A stretch of DNA of 22,756 bases, from the NCBI GenBank assembly GCA_030951065.1, contig JAUZQH010000229.1:1-22756 (forward strand), read 5' to 3'. The translations under genes and the position numbers were made by a program. Source of the stretch: Mariprofundus sp. GTDB lineage: Bacteria > Pseudomonadota > Zetaproteobacteria > Mariprofundales > Mariprofundaceae. This document shows positions 1-7,586 of the stretch, one piece after another; the stretch's first letter is position 1, and the number at the start of each line of letters is the position of its first letter. The notes under the pieces are model-generated. The model had not been told where the DNA came from, made no database searches, and saw only the letters and a list, made by a program, of their open reading frames with translations.

Positions 1-387
1 AACCTGCTGTTCAATCAGCTCAGCTGGCAGCAACAGCAACAGGTCAAGCAGCTAGCACCAGAGAGAATCAGCGTACCCAGCGGCTCCTCCGTGTCTGTTG
101 ATTACAGCGACCCGACGCAACCCGTACTGGCCGTCAGGCTCCAGGAAGTCTTTGGTCTGTATGACACACCGACGCTGTTAAACGGCCACTGCAAGCTGAT
201 GATGCATTTATTATCACCGGCGCGCAGACCCATGCAGGTCACACAGGATTTAAACAGCTTCTGGCAAACCACATATCACGATGTAAAAAAAGAACTGCGT
301 GGCAAATACAAACGCCACTACTGGCCGGATGATCCATTCACCGCACAGGCAACCGGAAAAACCAAAAAACAGATGCATCGTGAATAG
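1..387 (+). CDS. hrpB: ATP-dependent helicase HrpB, C-terminal end (partial)
   Basis: The reading frame is open from base 1 and ends at TAG 385-387, so only about the last 128 residues of the protein are here. The segment matches the C-terminal domain specific to HrpB DEAH-box helicases: a PVLAVRLQE-VFGL block, then HLLSPARRPMQVTQDL, then FW...Y-DVKKELRGKYKRHYWPDDP, and a basic tail. The DEAH ATPase core lies upstream of the window. HrpB proteins are usually over 800 residues; their role outside E. coli is poorly defined but is generally assigned to RNA remodelling. An internal ATG at 91 exists, but the homology continues upstream of it, so it is not the start. The family call is confident; function is known only at family level. 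Confidence 0.9.
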   Translation, partial: NLLFNQLSWQQQQQVKQLAPERISVPSGSSVSVDYSDPTQPVLAVRLQEVFGLYDTPTLLNGHCKLMMHLLSPARRPMQVTQDLNSFWQTTYHDVKKELRGKYKRHYWPDDPFTAQATGKTKKQMHRE

Positions 388-433
388 CGCCTCATCCCGC
401 TGCACTGCTCCCCATCATAGAAAACGTTGGGTA

Positions 434-538
434 TTTTTTACCACAGAGTACGCAGAGTTGCGCAGAGTTAAAATTTAAACAGTCGAAAATTTTATATTGA
501 ATTCCTATGCGCAACTCTGCGTACTCTGCGGTGAAAGG
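434..538. repeat. Long inverted repeat downstream of hrpB
   Basis: Two 25-base arms, 440-464 and 508-532, are reverse complements at 24 of 25 positions, separated by a 43-base AT-rich spacer. T-rich and A-rich runs outside the arms extend the pairing a little. The core unit reads CAGAGTACGCAGAG. A third and a degenerate fourth arm of the same family occur at 1565-1658 on the other side of psd. As RNA this would fold into a long hairpin between the convergent ends of hrpB and psd, so it could act as a bidirectional 3' end. The repeats are direct observation; their role is inference. Confidence 0.85.
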
Positions 539-549
539 TTTTGAATCTG

Positions 550-1503
550 TTATGTAAGAGAAGAACCGCAGGGTTCAGATTCTACGTTGGCCTGAGCAAC
601 GACATCGCCAAGTTGGATATACGTCTCAATGCCTGCTCTGGTGTTTTCTAATATATCCTGGCTGGGAACCCACGCTCCTTGTTCTCCACATAACACAACA
701 GTGCTGCCGCCAAAGAGAAAATAGCCTTTTTCATCGCCCTTTTTAAACGGTTTGGATTCATCAAAGGATTGCACGATTTTACCCACACAGGTGGCGCCCA
801 CTTCAATATAGGCCAGCTTGCCAAAATGTTCTGTTGCCAGAATCGCGACTCGCCGTTCATTTTTGATGAAAATGTCCTGCCTGTATTTTAAGGCCAGGGG
901 ATTGACTGAATGCAGCTGGCCCGGAATCGTAAAAGCCTTAAGAGTTTTGCCATCATCGGGATAGTGGTAACGATGATAATCAACAGGGCATAATCTTGCG
1001 ATCATCAGCGGGCCACCGATAAAGTCTTTGGCTAATTCACGATCACCGATCAGATCAACAGCCCGTAACATCGATCCCTTCACAGGGACATTGAGATCAT
1101 CGCTCATACTTGCATGGCCAAAGTATCGCGCCTCGGCAAATGCAGCCATTTCATGATCATTTGTGGTGAACGTCCGTTGCCCTTCACGAAACTTGCGAAT
1201 AAAGAACTCATTAAATGATTTATAGGATGTTTCAATAGGGTTCTGTTTGAAGGAACCTTTTTGATACTGATCCATCGGGATATGAAAGTTTTTGATAAAG
1301 GGCGCGACTTTTTGCGCCGACTTCAAACTATCCTGTGATGTTCCATAGATCTGACTGAGCATTTTACTGGCAATCACAGGCCCCATGAGCCGCCCTATGG
1401 GATTGCCATAGGCAAATTTCACCATCGCATCACCATAGACTTTCTCAATGTCCATTTTGTTTTCGTAACGGTTAAAGATTTGAATTTCAAAGCCTTGACT
1501 CAT
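550..1503 (-). CDS. psd: Phosphatidylserine decarboxylase family protein (variant active-site region)
   Basis: The 317-residue product matches the pyruvoyl-dependent decarboxylases that turn phosphatidylserine into phosphatidylethanolamine at the inner membrane. The self-cleavage site is visible as GGST at residues 265-268, in a YFLFGGSTVVL context (canonical form LGST); cleavage would fall before Ser267 and leave a small alpha chain of about 51 residues. The conserved histidine region LCPVDYHRYHYP is at 171-182 and HSVNPLAL at 198-205. The usual SPADG-type stretch carrying the conserved Asp is replaced by AEARYFGH near 123-130. The ATG at 1501-1503 is preceded by AAGGA about nine bases away. 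The gene stands alone, convergent to hrpB, and is flanked by two copies of a repeat family. Family assignment is strong; whether the substrate is phosphatidylserine is less certain. Confidence 0.85.
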   Translation of the reverse strand: MSQGFEIQIFNRYENKMDIEKVYGDAMVKFAYGNPIGRLMGPVIASKMLSQIYGTSQDSLKSAQKVAPFIKNFHIPMDQYQKGSFKQNPIETSYKSFNEFFIRKFREGQRTFTTNDHEMAAFAEARYFGHASMSDDLNVPVKGSMLRAVDLIGDRELAKDFIGGPLMIARLCPVDYHRYHYPDDGKTLKAFTIPGQLHSVNPLALKYRQDIFIKNERRVAILATEHFGKLAYIEVGATCVGKIVQSFDESKPFKKGDEKGYFLFGGSTVVLCGEQGAWVPSQDILENTRAGIETYIQLGDVVAQANVESEPCGSSLT

Positions 1504-1564
1504 TGTAGGGGGTCCTTTTTATACGAAAGAATAAAGGGAGGTCTTGAATGACAGATTCCAAATT

Positions 1565-1658
1565 TTGCACCGCAGAGTACGCAGAGGAAGATCTTAACAA
1601 TCATTCATGATAACGGTTTTGATCTTGATTTACTCTGCATTCCTGTGTGGTAAAAAAA
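1565..1658. repeat. Second, degenerate copy of the hrpB/psd inverted-repeat family
   Basis: Bases 1569-1586 reproduce 18 consecutive positions of the repeat arm seen at 440-532 (ACCGCAGAGTACGCAGAG). A degenerate inverted partner lies at 1631-1658 (TACTCTGCAT then TGTGTGGTAAAAA), so the element is again two facing arms around a spacer of about 45 bases. It sits immediately upstream of the psd start region and may overlap the psd promoter. Its similarity to the copy at 434-538 is direct observation. Confidence 0.7.
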
Positions 1659-1674
1659 TCTCCAACGTTATTCT

Positions 1675-1745
1675 AAGATTGGGAGCCGCGCACTGCTGTA
1701 GCGCTGTAGTATTTGCGCGACTGAAGTCGCACCTCCGCATCTTTT
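1675..1745. repeat. REP-like palindrome between psd and the MYG1 gene
   Basis: The palindrome GCGACT-GA-AGTCGC occupies 1717-1730, preceded by a short direct repeat GCTGTAG at 1695-1701 and 1703-1709. Read on the minus strand it begins GGAGGTGCGACTTCAGTCGC, which resembles the GCGACTTCAGTCGC-type REP palindromes common between genes in several proteobacteria. No protein reading fits here. Together with the repeat at 1565-1658 it explains most of the 273-base gap between psd and the next gene. Confidence 0.6.
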
Positions 1746-1776
1746 TTATGATGTCATGTCACCATGCTAAGTCTTT

Positions 1777-2649
1777 TTACTCTGCTTCAACAGCGATGGA
1801 TGCCATTTTCATCGTGCTTTCAAAGGATTCTGCACCGGCAATAAACAAACCATTGTGGCAGAACATGGCATCATCAATACCGGTCACCTCCTGAAGCTCT
1901 GCGCCGGACAAGCCCGCCCATGCTTCAGGCAGCGGTTTTCTGTCTTCGAATGAACCCGGCTCAACCGGTACGGTTTGAATTCGCCATTGGCCAGTTGGCG
2001 ACGGGTAAACCATATACAAGGCCTCGTCAGACAGGGCATGCACCGTTCTTTTCCACGGGATATATCTTTCCAATACAATCACTCTTGGGTCTTCTGCCTG
2101 TTCAATGGCTTTAGCCACAATCGCTTTTGCACTAATGCCGCCGCCAGCTGATGCAATGAATCGCATTAACACACGCGATGCAAAATCCACGGCTTCATCA
2201 AAACATTGGTCAAAATCACTCTCCTCCTGCCAGGTCGGGTTAAACATGCCAATCGTCTGGCTCAGGCTAATGCCTTCGGAGATACCTTTGACATGACCGC
2301 AATCAATCGCATCAATGGTGGATACAAGCCCTGCATCAACAGCGTTTGCTACGTCCTGCTTACCCTGGCATATCCCCAAGCCATATTTCTGCCAGATCAG
2401 ACCAAACGAGGAATAGGGAATACCATTTTCACGTTCCCCTGCACCACCACGTTGATGATGATCAAAACGGTCTCTGTCTGCGTCATATTCACCGCCGACA
2501 TCAATCACAATATCTGCCCTGGCGATCAGCTCTGAATCACGTGTGCGCACAAGTTTGAACGAGGGATCTATAAGCTTGAATGCAGCGATACTGAACACAT
2601 CATCTGCATGAAAGCTGCCGTTGTGCGTGGCTATCGTTTTATTATTCAT
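1777..2649 (-). CDS. MYG1/UPF0160 family metal-dependent hydrolase
   Basis: The 290-residue protein carries the hallmarks of the MYG1 (UPF0160) family: THNGSFHADDV at residues 8-18, IDVGG at 49-53 and FDHHQRGG at 62-69, forming a DHH-phosphoesterase-like metal site. Eukaryotic MYG1 is a nuclear/mitochondrial 3'-5' exoribonuclease; the bacterial role has not been well defined, so exonuclease or phosphoesterase activity is inference. The length is slightly shorter than the eukaryotic proteins, and both ends look complete. The ATG at 2647-2649 has only a weak GGAA-type ribosome site. It lies 79 bases after the cbbO stop in the same direction with no clear terminator between, so read-through from cbbQO is possible. 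Confidence 0.88.
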   Translation of the reverse strand: MNNKTIATHNGSFHADDVFSIAAFKLIDPSFKLVRTRDSELIARADIVIDVGGEYDADRDRFDHHQRGGAGERENGIPYSSFGLIWQKYGLGICQGKQDVANAVDAGLVSTIDAIDCGHVKGISEGISLSQTIGMFNPTWQEESDFDQCFDEAVDFASRVLMRFIASAGGGISAKAIVAKAIEQAEDPRVIVLERYIPWKRTVHALSDEALYMVYPSPTGQWRIQTVPVEPGSFEDRKPLPEAWAGLSGAELQEVTGIDDAMFCHNGLFIAGAESFESTMKMASIAVEAE

Positions 2650-2728
2650 TTGTTTTCATTCCATACGACTATAAGCCGTTGCTGGCTTTTGTCAGACCGT
2701 AACGCTTGCACTGCGCTCTTTCATCGCT

Positions 2729-4990
2729 TTATTTCGTCAGCGAGATAAATACCTCGGGCAGTTTTTCCGGCAACCGGTCCACATGATCGATAATGGTGTA
2801 CTGGCTGCCAAAGATATCCGCTACATACTCATCGGCTTTCGGATCGAGGTTGATACAATAGCTGTAGATACCATCCTGATCCAGTTCCTTGACCGCCTTG
2901 CGAGCATCCTGAATGAGCAACTGATCATCATCGACATCAATATCAGCCGGCTCACCATCAGTCAGAATCAGCATCAGCTTTTTATCAGCCTTCTGGTTCT
3001 TGAGATAATGCGCAGCATGACGCATCGCCGCTCCCATACGCGTGGAATAACTGGGCTCAATCGATGCCAGCCGTGACTTCACTTCTTCATCCCAACTTTC
3101 AGAGTAACCTTTAATATGATAAAAACGCACATCGTGACGGGTATTGGAGTTGAAACCGGCAATCGCAAACGAGTCACCCACCTGATCAATCGTCCATGCC
3201 AATAGCGATACGGCTTCCTGTGACAGCTCCAGAATCGTCTGGTTGCTCCCCGCCGCCCTTTCGCTCAAGGACTGTGATAAATCCAACACCAGCGATACCG
3301 CCACATTGCGGCCATCCGTACGATGACTCATATTCACACGCGGATCCGGTGCTGCCCCGCCCTTGAAATCAATCAATGAACGAATCGCCACATCCAGATC
3401 CAGCTCGGAGCCATCTTCCTGATACCGTACCCGCACCCGTTCCTGCGGCTTGAGCATATCCAGTATCGCCTTCAGGCGTTTGGCTATCGCACTGTTTTTA
3501 GCCAGCAGATTGTCAATCACGGCTGCGTTGCCACCAGGCTGCAATGCCTCATAAACGCTCACCCAATCGGGGCGATAATGCTCGGATGAATAGTCCCATT
3601 CATGATAATGACGTGGTGGCAAGGCATTGAGTTCTTCTTCATTATCACGTTGATCCAGGTGTTCAAATGTCGTTTCCTCATCATCACCCTGCTCGATATA
3701 AATCCACAGGTGGCGATTATCATCGCGATAATCCACTTCCGTGTTATCAAAATAGGTGTTCGGCAATGCATCGGCCTGTCTGCGCGTACGGGCAATGAAG
3801 GACAGCGCAATATCAGCCATTGCCCGGCTGCTCGACTCACCCTCGGCCATGACATCATAAAAACGCTCCACAAAACCGCGAATCACTTCATTCTCAATAT
3901 GGTATTCAGGGTCGAGCATGCCACGCGAAGCAATGGCCAGGCGCAACAGAATCAGTGATGTGTCCGGCAAAGACAAATCTTCCTGAACAGGCATGGGGTG
4001 CAGGGCAAGGAATATTTTCCGTAAGCCCGGATAACGTTTGCAGATCAGGTAATCAATGCGGGCATCCTCAAAGGTTTCTACAGCTACACGTTGATTGGGG
4101 CTCCAGTTATCCACCACCATCTGCTCGGACCAGCGCCTGTGTCCGGCCATATGTGCCAGAGTCGCACGATAGCGGTCGATACCGCTGACACCACGATCAT
4201 CATCATAGACATCAGGCAAACGAATGCCGACATGATCATAATAAGGCATGGGTTTGCGCAACTCATCAAAAATCAATGAATACGGCACCAGGTAATCCGA
4301 TTCCTGCCACATGCTGCGTAAATAGGCATCAAGTTTACGTTCATTGTCCACCAACAGCGTACCGTGGCGTTCACGCTGCATCACGGCAACGGCATCGGCT
4401 GATTTCAGGCTGAAATAGTCTGCCTGACGACCGGGATGGTTGTTGTAATATTTGATACCGTAATCAATCCAGTTGCTGAAACCTTGCAGCGATAACTCGC
4501 TCAACAAACGCGGCGATTGTTTGAGTAAACCTTCCAGGCCAGGGCTGGGAAACGTGGTATGATGACCATGTACCGAAACCGATGTTGCCTCCGTCATATT
4601 GCGAATCAATTCAATATACTGTTTGAATAAATCATAGCTATGCAAACGGCGCGCAACCGCTGCAATAGATTGCAGGAAAGGCACCATAGCCTTGAAATTG
4701 GTATGAGTGGATAAATAATGAGCGAATTCCCGCAGATCATCCAGGGCTGCTTCACCGACCAAATCAGCTACGACCGGCGCTTCTTCCAGGTACACAAGCA
4801 AGGGCTCAGGCCCGCGCCCGAGCTTGCCGAGAAAACGGGCATTATCAATATAACTGACAATGCCCTGCTCAGTAAGCAGCGCCTTGGCCGCAACCATGCA
4901 CTCATCAAAAATCCTGTCGGCTTGCGCGAAATTACAATTCAGGCGTTGCCAGTAGACTTTTACATCCGTTGCTCTTGCCAGAGTTTCCAT
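2729..4990 (-). CDS. cbbO: RuBisCO activation protein CbbO (VWA domain)
   Basis: The 753-residue protein has the CbbO/NorD layout: a long alpha-helical N-terminal region and a C-terminal von Willebrand A domain. The MIDAS metal site is visible as DLSQS at residues 570-574, with TDGEPAD near 677-683. CbbO binds RuBisCO through this domain and acts as adaptor for the hexameric CbbQ AAA+ motor, which removes inhibitory sugar phosphates from the active site. The start is nine bases after the cbbQ stop with no evident ribosome site of its own, so translational coupling to cbbQ is likely. A form II RuBisCO next door fits the Q2O2 subtype. NorD and other MoxR-associated VWA proteins are the main alternative, ruled out mainly by context and length. 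Confidence 0.93.
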   Translation of the reverse strand: METLARATDVKVYWQRLNCNFAQADRIFDECMVAAKALLTEQGIVSYIDNARFLGKLGRGPEPLLVYLEEAPVVADLVGEAALDDLREFAHYLSTHTNFKAMVPFLQSIAAVARRLHSYDLFKQYIELIRNMTEATSVSVHGHHTTFPSPGLEGLLKQSPRLLSELSLQGFSNWIDYGIKYYNNHPGRQADYFSLKSADAVAVMQRERHGTLLVDNERKLDAYLRSMWQESDYLVPYSLIFDELRKPMPYYDHVGIRLPDVYDDDRGVSGIDRYRATLAHMAGHRRWSEQMVVDNWSPNQRVAVETFEDARIDYLICKRYPGLRKIFLALHPMPVQEDLSLPDTSLILLRLAIASRGMLDPEYHIENEVIRGFVERFYDVMAEGESSSRAMADIALSFIARTRRQADALPNTYFDNTEVDYRDDNRHLWIYIEQGDDEETTFEHLDQRDNEEELNALPPRHYHEWDYSSEHYRPDWVSVYEALQPGGNAAVIDNLLAKNSAIAKRLKAILDMLKPQERVRVRYQEDGSELDLDVAIRSLIDFKGGAAPDPRVNMSHRTDGRNVAVSLVLDLSQSLSERAAGSNQTILELSQEAVSLLAWTIDQVGDSFAIAGFNSNTRHDVRFYHIKGYSESWDEEVKSRLASIEPSYSTRMGAAMRHAAHYLKNQKADKKLMLILTDGEPADIDVDDDQLLIQDARKAVKELDQDGIYSYCINLDPKADEYVADIFGSQYTIIDHVDRLPEKLPEVFISLTK

Positions 4991-4999
4991 GATACGAAA

Positions 5000-5803
5000 T
5001 CAGCCAAACACTGCATCAATGGCATGATCCAGCGTATCGCGAATATCAACATCATCGGTAATCGGGCGCACCAGCGCCATACGGCAAGCGGCTTTCGCTT
5101 CCACGCCGCCCTTGATCAGCGTAGCCGCATAGGTCAGCAAGCGGGTGGAAATGCCCTCATCCAGACCATGGCCTTTCAAATTACGCGCTGTTTCACCGAT
5201 TTGAACCAGTTTGGCAGCCAGCTCTGTATCAATGCCGGTTTCTGTAGCAACAATGCCTGTTTCCACTGCCGCAGTCGGATAATTAAATTCAAAAGCGGCA
5301 AAACGTTGCTTGGTTGATTGTTTGAGATCTTTCATCAGGCTCTGATAACCCGGATTATAAGAAATCACCAACTGGAAATCCGGATGCGCTTCCACCAGTT
5401 CACCTTTTTTATCCAGCGGCAGCGTACGGCGGTGATCAGTCAACGGGTGAATCACCACGGTGGTATCCTGTCGGGCCTCTACGATCTCATCGAGATAACA
5501 GATAGCACCGATACGTGCCGCCGTAGTCAACGGCCCATCGAGCCAGCGCGTGCCATTGGCATCGAGCAGATATCGCCCGACCAGGTCGGAGGCAGTCATA
5601 TCTTCATTGCATGCTACGGTAATCAACGGCTTGCCCAGCTTCCAGGCCATGTGTTCAACAAATCGAGATTTACCACAACCGGTTGGCCCTTTGACCATCA
5701 CCGGCAGGCGCGCTGCATAGGCCGCTTCATACAGGCCTACTTCATCACCCTGCACCTGATAAAATGGCTCTTCTTTAATAATATATTGCTCCTGATCGCT
5801 CAT
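5000..5803 (-). CDS. cbbQ: RuBisCO activase AAA+ ATPase CbbQ
   Basis: The 267-residue MoxR-type AAA+ protein has Walker A GPTGCGKS at residues 39-46 and Walker B ICYLDE at 101-106, followed by the RTLPLD beta-hairpin region and SYNPGYQ, all typical of CbbQ and its relative NorQ. CbbQ hexamers with CbbO use ATP to remodel inhibited RuBisCO. The ATG at 5801-5803 is preceded by AGGAG five bases away. Its own extended -10 promoter lies about 35 bases upstream, separated from cbbM by a terminator, so expression may be partly uncoupled from cbbM. Adjacent cbbM and cbbO distinguish it from NorQ. Confidence 0.95.
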   Translation of the reverse strand: MSDQEQYIIKEEPFYQVQGDEVGLYEAAYAARLPVMVKGPTGCGKSRFVEHMAWKLGKPLITVACNEDMTASDLVGRYLLDANGTRWLDGPLTTAARIGAICYLDEIVEARQDTTVVIHPLTDHRRTLPLDKKGELVEAHPDFQLVISYNPGYQSLMKDLKQSTKQRFAAFEFNYPTAAVETGIVATETGIDTELAAKLVQIGETARNLKGHGLDEGISTRLLTYAATLIKGGVEAKAACRMALVRPITDDVDIRDTLDHAIDAVFG

Positions 5804-5832
5804 GGTCGCTCCTGAATGAAATCTTGGTGAGT

Positions 5833-5841
5833 ATTATAGCA
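5833..5841 (-). promoter_or_regulatory. Extended -10 promoter for cbbQO
   Basis: On the minus strand TGCTATAAT is a perfect -10 hexamer (5833-5838) with a TGN extension. No good -35 hexamer is seen, which is typical for extended -10 promoters. Predicted transcription would start near 5826, leaving a leader of about 22 bases that contains the AGGAG of cbbQ. Confidence 0.6.
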
Positions 5842-5863
5842 AACCGGGCAGGAATAACGAACT

Positions 5864-5876
5864 TATAAAAATTATA
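5864..5876. promoter_or_regulatory. Dyad upstream of the cbbQ promoter, possible LysR-type (T-N11-A) site
   Basis: TATAA-N3-TTATA forms a perfect five-base dyad of 13 bases, which satisfies the T-N11-A rule for LysR-family recognition. It lies just upstream of the expected -35 position of the cbbQ promoter, where LysR activators usually bind. The surrounding DNA is AT-rich, so chance is a real alternative. Confidence 0.35.
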
Positions 5877-5932
5877 GGTTCCATAAAATTAATTGATGCA
5901 TTTATCCGCTACCCCGCCCATTCGCACCCAAC

Positions 5933-5961
5933 AAAAAGGCCCCCGCTTTCGCGGAGGCCTT
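5933..5961 (-). terminator. Rho-independent terminator after cbbM
   Basis: A nine-pair stem (5938-5946 with 5951-5959, one mismatch) closes a four-base loop. On the minus strand it is followed by a run of five T bases, complement of 5933-5937. It lies 27 bases past the cbbM stop and should end most cbbM transcripts before cbbQ. Confidence 0.85.
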
Positions 5962-5987
5962 TGCATGCTTATACGTTGAGTCGGTGT

Positions 5988-7403
5988 TTATTTATGTGCA
6001 CCTATTTTTTCGCGCCAATCTTCACCGAAGATCTTGTCAGCATCGCCCGGGAAGGAATCGAATGCACGGGCAAACTCGTTATGAGTCTTGGCGTATTCGA
6101 TTGGATCCGCACCGGATTTCCAGCAATCGTAAGCCTGACCCAGTGATTTACCACCGGCAGCCGGGCTATCGATATGACCGAAGGCACCACCACCACAGGT
6201 ATTGATCAGGTTGCCATGACCCAGATTCTCGAAGAAACCTGGCAGACGCAGTGCATTCATACCACCGGAGATGATCGGGCAAGTTGGCTTCATGCCATAC
6301 CATTTCTGGTTAAAGTAGTGACCCATGCACTCATCACGTTCGATCATGTATGCAAGCACGGTTTCCTTGCCGTGACCTTCCATCTTGCCGTAACCCATGG
6401 TGCCGACATGAATACCGGAAGCACCCTGCAAACGGGCAAGCTTCATGTAGCACAATGGGTCCATACCCATTGGAGATTTATACGAGGTGATCGCGCCATG
6501 ACCGGCACGATGGAAGTGCAGGAACGTGTCCGGGAATGCACGGCGTGCAGTGGTTACACCGGCAGGACCCGTTACAAAACCATCAATCAGGAAAGCAACA
6601 TGTTTTTCATTACCATATTTAGCGAACTCACCCAGAATATATTCACCACGCTTGATGCACTCGCCATGGAAATCGGCAGTTGCATTGGCTGAGAAGAGTT
6701 TAGCTTCTCCGGTTTCCTGCTGCGCACGATCCATCGCTTCTGCAACTTTTGGAATCACAACTTCCATCGGGCAGAATGGCTGGTTGGCCTGTGGCTCATC
6801 ATTCTTGATGAAATCGCCGCCCAACCAGAAATCGTAACATGCTTTGGCAAATGGCTCAGGACGCAGACCCAGTTTCGGCTTGATGATCGTACCTGCGATA
6901 TAACCACCATCCACTTCAGGACGACCGAGCACTTTCCACAGATCGGAAATGCCGGCACTTGGACCATCAAACTTCCTGATCATGCATTCAGGCACCATGA
7001 AATCGAGCATACGCAGACCCAGATGATCACCCATACCCTGATTATTACCCAGGATCAGAGACCACATATGCGAAACATTGAAGTGACCATCGGTCAGGTT
7101 CGGATCAAACAGATCAACCGGGTAAGCAACCTTCATCAAGCCGCCACCGGTAACCGGATGATCACCAAAGGCAGTTTCGTCGATATCATATACCAGCGCA
7201 TCAACGCCACGAGTGAAATCATCAGTGGTAGAAACTTCTACGTTTGTACCGGTAGAAGATTCAGCTGCGATATGTGCTGCTACTTCCAGAAAGCCATAGC
7301 CTTCAGCCGGTATTAATTTATAAGCAACAAGTAAATGCTTGCCGCCTGCGATCAGGTCCTCTTCATTGAGACTCAGATCTGCGTAACGATTCGATTGATC
7401 CAT
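5988..7403 (-). CDS. cbbM: Form II ribulose-1,5-bisphosphate carboxylase/oxygenase
   Basis: The 471-residue single-subunit enzyme fixes CO2 onto ribulose bisphosphate in the Calvin cycle. Form II hallmarks are clear: TIIKPKLGL at residues 172-180, the carbamylation and metal site [10 protein letters not shown] with Lys200, Asp202 and Glu203, HFHRAGHG at 296-303, the loop-6 stretch [10 protein letters not shown] at 336-345, SGGMNALR at 379-386 and GGGAFGH at 404-410. No small-subunit gene is nearby, as expected for this dimeric/oligomeric form. The length matches the family. A strong GGAGGA ribosome site precedes the ATG. The divergent cbbR implies activation from the shared intergenic region, and a terminator follows. 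Form II enzymes have low CO2/O2 specificity, which fits a low-oxygen, high-CO2 niche. Confidence 0.98.
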   Translation of the reverse strand: MDQSNRYADLSLNEEDLIAGGKHLLVAYKLIPAEGYGFLEVAAHIAAESSTGTNVEVSTTDDFTRGVDALVYDIDETAFGDHPVTGGGLMKVAYPVDLFDPNLTDGHFNVSHMWSLILGNNQGMGDHLGLRMLDFMVPECMIRKFDGPSAGISDLWKVLGRPEVDGGYIAGTIIKPKLGLRPEPFAKACYDFWLGGDFIKNDEPQANQPFCPMEVVIPKVAEAMDRAQQETGEAKLFSANATADFHGECIKRGEYILGEFAKYGNEKHVAFLIDGFVTGPAGVTTARRAFPDTFLHFHRAGHGAITSYKSPMGMDPLCYMKLARLQGASGIHVGTMGYGKMEGHGKETVLAYMIERDECMGHYFNQKWYGMKPTCPIISGGMNALRLPGFFENLGHGNLINTCGGGAFGHIDSPAAGGKSLGQAYDCWKSGADPIEYAKTHNEFARAFDSFPGDADKIFGEDWREKIGAHK

Positions 7404-7497
7404 TTAGGAATTCCTCCAGGTTTATTTGATGAACAGGACGCTTGAGCCCCCTCTCCTTCTCGGCAGAGCATGTTAAACCTCTTTGCCAACGAGGGGA

Positions 7498-7525
7498 AGT
7501 CTAGAAATACCTTCCATAATGTAAA
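7498..7525 (-). promoter_or_regulatory. Candidate cbbM promoter
   Basis: On the minus strand TTTACA (complement of 7520-7525) and TAGACT (complement of 7498-7503) are separated by 16 bases, a fair sigma-70 match at five and four of six positions. Predicted transcription would start near 7491 and leave a leader of almost 90 bases. The match is only moderate. Confidence 0.35.
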
Positions 7526-7533
7526 ATCAAAGC

Positions 7534-7564
7534 TTATGATGTCGACTATAAATTTTCCTTATGA
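7534..7564. promoter_or_regulatory. Candidate CbbR-binding region between cbbM and cbbR
   Basis: TTATGA occurs twice in the same orientation, at 7534-7539 and 7559-7564. The first opens an 18-base partial dyad, TTAT ... ATAA (7534-7551), around a GTCGAC palindrome. CbbR proteins bind T-N11-A or TNA-N7-TNA repeats in the cbb intergenic region. This element lies just upstream of the candidate cbbM -35 box and close to the cbbR start, which would also suit autoregulation. The assignment is inferred from position. Confidence 0.4.
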
Positions 7565-7586
7565 CAGGCCGCCCGAAGGAGAAGCT

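Noticed and set aside
1607..1894. Plus-strand 95-codon frame over the psd-MYG1 gap
   Set aside because: It runs through the repeat and REP elements and then antisense to the MYG1 gene, without a family match.
4718..5317. Long plus-strand open frame (199 codons) opposite cbbO/cbbQ
   Set aside because: It is fully antisense to two well-supported genes, starts in cbbO and has no recognisable protein features.
7470..7586. Extended N-terminus for CbbR from the ATG at 7470
   Set aside because: The extra 39 residues cross the regulatory region, match no LysR N-terminus and lack a ribosome site, while the GTG at 7587 has an ideal one.
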